Part shown: positions 62,012 through 64,000 of the stretch, piece by piece | How the letters are laid out: each line of letters starts with the position of its first letter | Numbering within the stretch: position 1 is the stretch's first letter | Position numbers and translations under genes: made by a program | Source: Arthrobacter sp. StoSoilB5 | GTDB lineage: Bacteria > Actinomycetota > Actinomycetes > Actinomycetales > Micrococcaceae | Length of the DNA: 64,000 bases | NCBI RefSeq assembly: GCF_019977235.1 | Contig: NZ_AP024646.1 | Location: forward strand, 1,240,001-1,304,000 | Direction of reading: 5' to 3' | Notes under the pieces: generated by a model | What the model saw: the letters and a program-made list of their open reading frames with translations, nothing else | The model's database searches: none | Told to the model about the DNA's origin: nothing

Positions 62012-63682
62012 GTGAGCTTGACGCAGCTTGACCGTGTTCCCATCCGCCGTGCACTGATCTCGGTTTACGACAAGACGGGACTGGAGGAGCTCGCGAAGGG
62101 CCTGCACGCAGCCGGCGTCGCAATCGTTTCCACCGGCTCCACCGCCAAGAAGATCGCCGCTGCTGGCATCCCGGTCAAGGAAGTCGAAGAAGTCACCGGC
62201 TCCCCGGAAATGCTTGACGGCCGCGTCAAGACCCTGCACCCGCGTGTGCACGGAGGCATCCTGGCCGACCGCCGCGTCCCGGCCCACATGGAAACCCTTG
62301 CCGGTATGGAGATCGAGACGTTCGACCTCGTGGTCGTGAACCTGTACCCGTTCGTCGAGACTGTGAAGTCCGGCGCAGCGCAGGACGAGGTGGTTGAGCA
62401 GATCGACATCGGAGGCCCCGCCATGGTGCGTTCGGCCGCGAAGAACCACGCCGCCGTCGCCATCGTTACGGACCCGAACTTCTACGGCGCAGTAGTCGAC
62501 GCCGCAGCACATGGCGGTTTTGACCTGAACACGCGTCGCCGCCTGGCTGCCAAGGCCTTCGCCCACACGGCCAGCTACGACAACGCTGTTGCCACCTGGA
62601 CCGCCAGCCAATTCCTGGACGAAGACGGCGACGGCATCATCGACTGGCCCGCCTACGCCGGTCTGTCCTTGGAACGCTCCGAGGTCCTCCGCTACGGCGA
62701 AAACCCGCACCAGCAGGCTGCGCTCTACGTGGACAAGGCTGCTCCGGCCGGCATCGCCCAGGCTGACCAGCTGCACGGCAAGGCCATGAGCTACAACAAC
62801 TTCGTCGACGCCGATGCCGCCCTCCGCGCTGCCTTCGACTTCGCCGAGCCCGCCGTTGCGATCATCAAGCACGCCAACCCGTGTGGTGTGGCCGTTGGTT
62901 CAGCCGACGCAGCAGATCCGATCGCTGACGCCCACGCCAAGGCCCACGCCTGCGATCCTGTCTCCGCTTTCGGTGGCGTGATCGCCGCGAACCGCACCGT
63001 CACTGCCGGCATGGCGCGAACCGTGGCTGATATCTTCACCGAGGTTGTCATCGCTCCGGACTTCGAGCCGGAAGCTGTGGAGATCCTTTCCAAGAAGAAG
63101 AACATCCGACTGCTTGCCCTGCCTGAGGGCTACGGCCGCTACCCCTCCGAAATGCGCCAGGTCTCCGGTGGCGTGCTGGTGCAGATGAGCGACAAGGTGG
63201 ACGCCGACGGCGACAACCCCGCCAACTGGACTCTCGCCGCAGGCGAAGCTGCCGACGAAAAGACCCTCGCGGACCTCGCTTTCGCCTGGACCGCTTGCCG
63301 TGCTGCCAAGTCCAACGCCATCCTGATCGCAGATCACGGGGCCGCGGTGGGCATCGGCATGGGCCAGGTCAACCGTCTGGACTCCTGCCGCCTTGCCGTC
63401 GAGCGCGCCAACACGCTGGGCGTCACGGTGGAGTCCGACGTCGAAGGTGCTGGCGGCGCGTCCAACGCCAGCGGCGGCGACGCACCTGAGCGCGCACGCG
63501 GTGCCGTGGCTGCGTCGGATGCGTTCTTCCCGTTCGCTGACGGCCTGCAGATCCTGATCGACGCCGGCGTCCGCGCCGTGGTCCAGCCTGGCGGTTCGGT
63601 CCGCGATGAGGAAGTCATCGCCGCAGCCAACGCTGCTGGCATCACGATGTACTTCACCGGCGCACGCCACTTCTTCCACTAA
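62012..63682 (+). CDS. purH: Bifunctional AICAR transformylase/IMP cyclohydrolase
   Basis: A 556-residue enzyme for the last two steps of IMP synthesis. The N-terminal MGS-like cyclohydrolase domain (about 1-145) has [18 protein letters not shown] and [16 protein letters not shown]. The AICAR formyltransferase domain (about 150-556) has [13 protein letters not shown], the catalytic KH in [10 protein letters not shown], and [12 protein letters not shown]. The GTG at 62012 is the family start; the frame is open upstream to 61883 but that part is not conserved. A hairpin terminator follows. Confidence 0.95.
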   Translation: MSLTQLDRVPIRRALISVYDKTGLEELAKGLHAAGVAIVSTGSTAKKIAAAGIPVKEVEEVTGSPEMLDGRVKTLHPRVHGGILADRRVPAHMETLAGMEIETFDLVVVNLYPFVETVKSGAAQDEVVEQIDIGGPAMVRSAAKNHAAVAIVTDPNFYGAVVDAAAHGGFDLNTRRRLAAKAFAHTASYDNAVATWTASQFLDEDGDGIIDWPAYAGLSLERSEVLRYGENPHQQAALYVDKAAPAGIAQADQLHGKAMSYNNFVDADAALRAAFDFAEPAVAIIKHANPCGVAVGSADAADPIADAHAKAHACDPVSAFGGVIAANRTVTAGMARTVADIFTEVVIAPDFEPEAVEILSKKKNIRLLALPEGYGRYPSEMRQVSGGVLVQMSDKVDADGDNPANWTLAAGEAADEKTLADLAFAWTACRAAKSNAILIADHGAAVGIGMGQVNRLDSCRLAVERANTLGVTVESDVEGAGGASNASGGDAPERARGAVAASDAFFPFADGLQILIDAGVRAVVQPGGSVRDEEVIAAANAAGITMYFTGARHFFH

Positions 63683-63717
63683 CGTGGACGGGCAACAGCC
63701 CAAAAGCCAGTAGAACA

Positions 63718-63757
63718 GCGACGGCGTCCGCCCCCGGTTGGGGACGGCCGCCGTCGT
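63718..63757 (+). terminator. Terminator between purH and the protease gene
   Basis: A GC-rich hairpin (GACGGCG...CGCCGTC) with CCCC/GGGG in the inner stem, then a few T's (TCGTCGTT). It sits between convergent genes. Confidence 0.65.
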
Positions 63758-63797
63758 CGTTAACACGCACCTACCTAGCAGGGACTTGCCAAAACGG

Positions 63798-64000
63798 TTA
63801 CGAAGCCGCCGCCGTGTTGTACGTCGACTGGATGACGGATCCCCAGTACGGGCCGTACATCGTGTTGGAATTGCTGCCGTAACCGTAGCTGTTCACCGAG
63901 TTCTGGTAGCCGCCGGAGCTGTTGCCGATGAACCACGGACCACCTGAGGATCCACCGGTCATGTTGCACGGGATGCCCTGGGTAGCGAACTGCGGGTTGT
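63798..64000 (-). CDS. Secreted trypsin-like serine protease, 3' end only
   Basis: The window ends inside this gene; only the last 67 codons are seen on the minus strand. They contain CNMTGGSSGGPWF, the active-site GGSSGGP block of glutamyl-endopeptidase/V8-like trypsin-fold proteases. A Gly-, Ser-, Tyr- and Asn-rich tail follows, ending NTAAAS. The family is exported; the signal peptide and the His and Asp of the triad must lie beyond the window. Confidence 0.75.
   Translation of the reverse strand, partial: NPQFATQGIPCNMTGGSSGGPWFIGNSSGGYQNSVNSYGYGSNSNTMYGPYWGSVIQSTYNTAAAS

Overview
The window looks like a chromosomal segment of a high-GC actinobacterium of the Micrococcaceae, most likely Arthrobacter, Paenarthrobacter or Pseudarthrobacter. 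The evidence is the high GC content with frequent GTG starts, the right-hand block DUF6350 protein - purN - ... - purH typical of that group, and the actinobacterial flavours of the MerR/Hsp20/DnaJ group, the cold-shock gene and the SGNH hydrolase. The species is an inference; no rRNA or tRNA gene was recognised.

The left half is accessory DNA. 1-2.4 kb holds small orphan membrane and hypothetical proteins. 2.38-4.24 kb is a complete IS30-family element with 24-bp terminal inverted repeats. 4.26-8.45 kb is a TniQ-TniB-TniA transposition module whose tniA is broken by a frameshift; it is bordered by two matching near-palindromic sites and carries a stub of a serine resolvase. aguA follows. 10.2-15.0 kb is a lower-GC cassette: a lipoprotein, a MacA-like adaptor with a peptidoglycan-binding-like segment, an ABC ATPase, a FtsX/MacB-like permease, and a small secreted I36-like protein behind its own AT-rich leader. 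Next come a flavoprotein pseudogene, a hydrolase, a large P-loop ATPase (Sll1717-like), an intact flavin monooxygenase that is the parent of the pseudogene, an SDR with an altered active site, and a TfoX-like protein.

22.3-31.7 kb is a defence block: a CHAT protease fused to a seven-bladed WD40 propeller meets, tail to tail and with a 4-bp overlap, a complete Wadjet operon jetABCD. It is followed by cspA with a structured leader, then an ATPase-LuxR regulator and an APC permease, which are flanked by an inverted pair of about 110-bp intergenic repeats.

36.9-42 kb carries surface and envelope genes: an Excalibur lipoprotein, small proteins, an SGNH hydrolase, ugd and a GT4 glycosyltransferase. 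42.1-49.6 kb is a polymorphic-toxin graveyard. It contains a beta-propeller gene fused out of frame to an orphan RHS tip with a GH-E-like nuclease and a SUFU immunity gene, an Imm33-like gene, a decayed RHS core with a Hint pretoxin and an Ntox21-like tip plus immunity gene, two copies of a small membrane protein flanking the locus, and IS30 and IS110 fragments. From 49.8 kb the window returns to ordinary chromosome: a MerR regulator divergent from hsp20, a DnaJ-like gene, flotillin, DUF4383 and DUF6350 proteins, purN, a DUF559 protein bracketed by palindromes, a kinase-murQ-MFS operon for amino-sugar recycling, purH, and the 3' end of a secreted serine protease.
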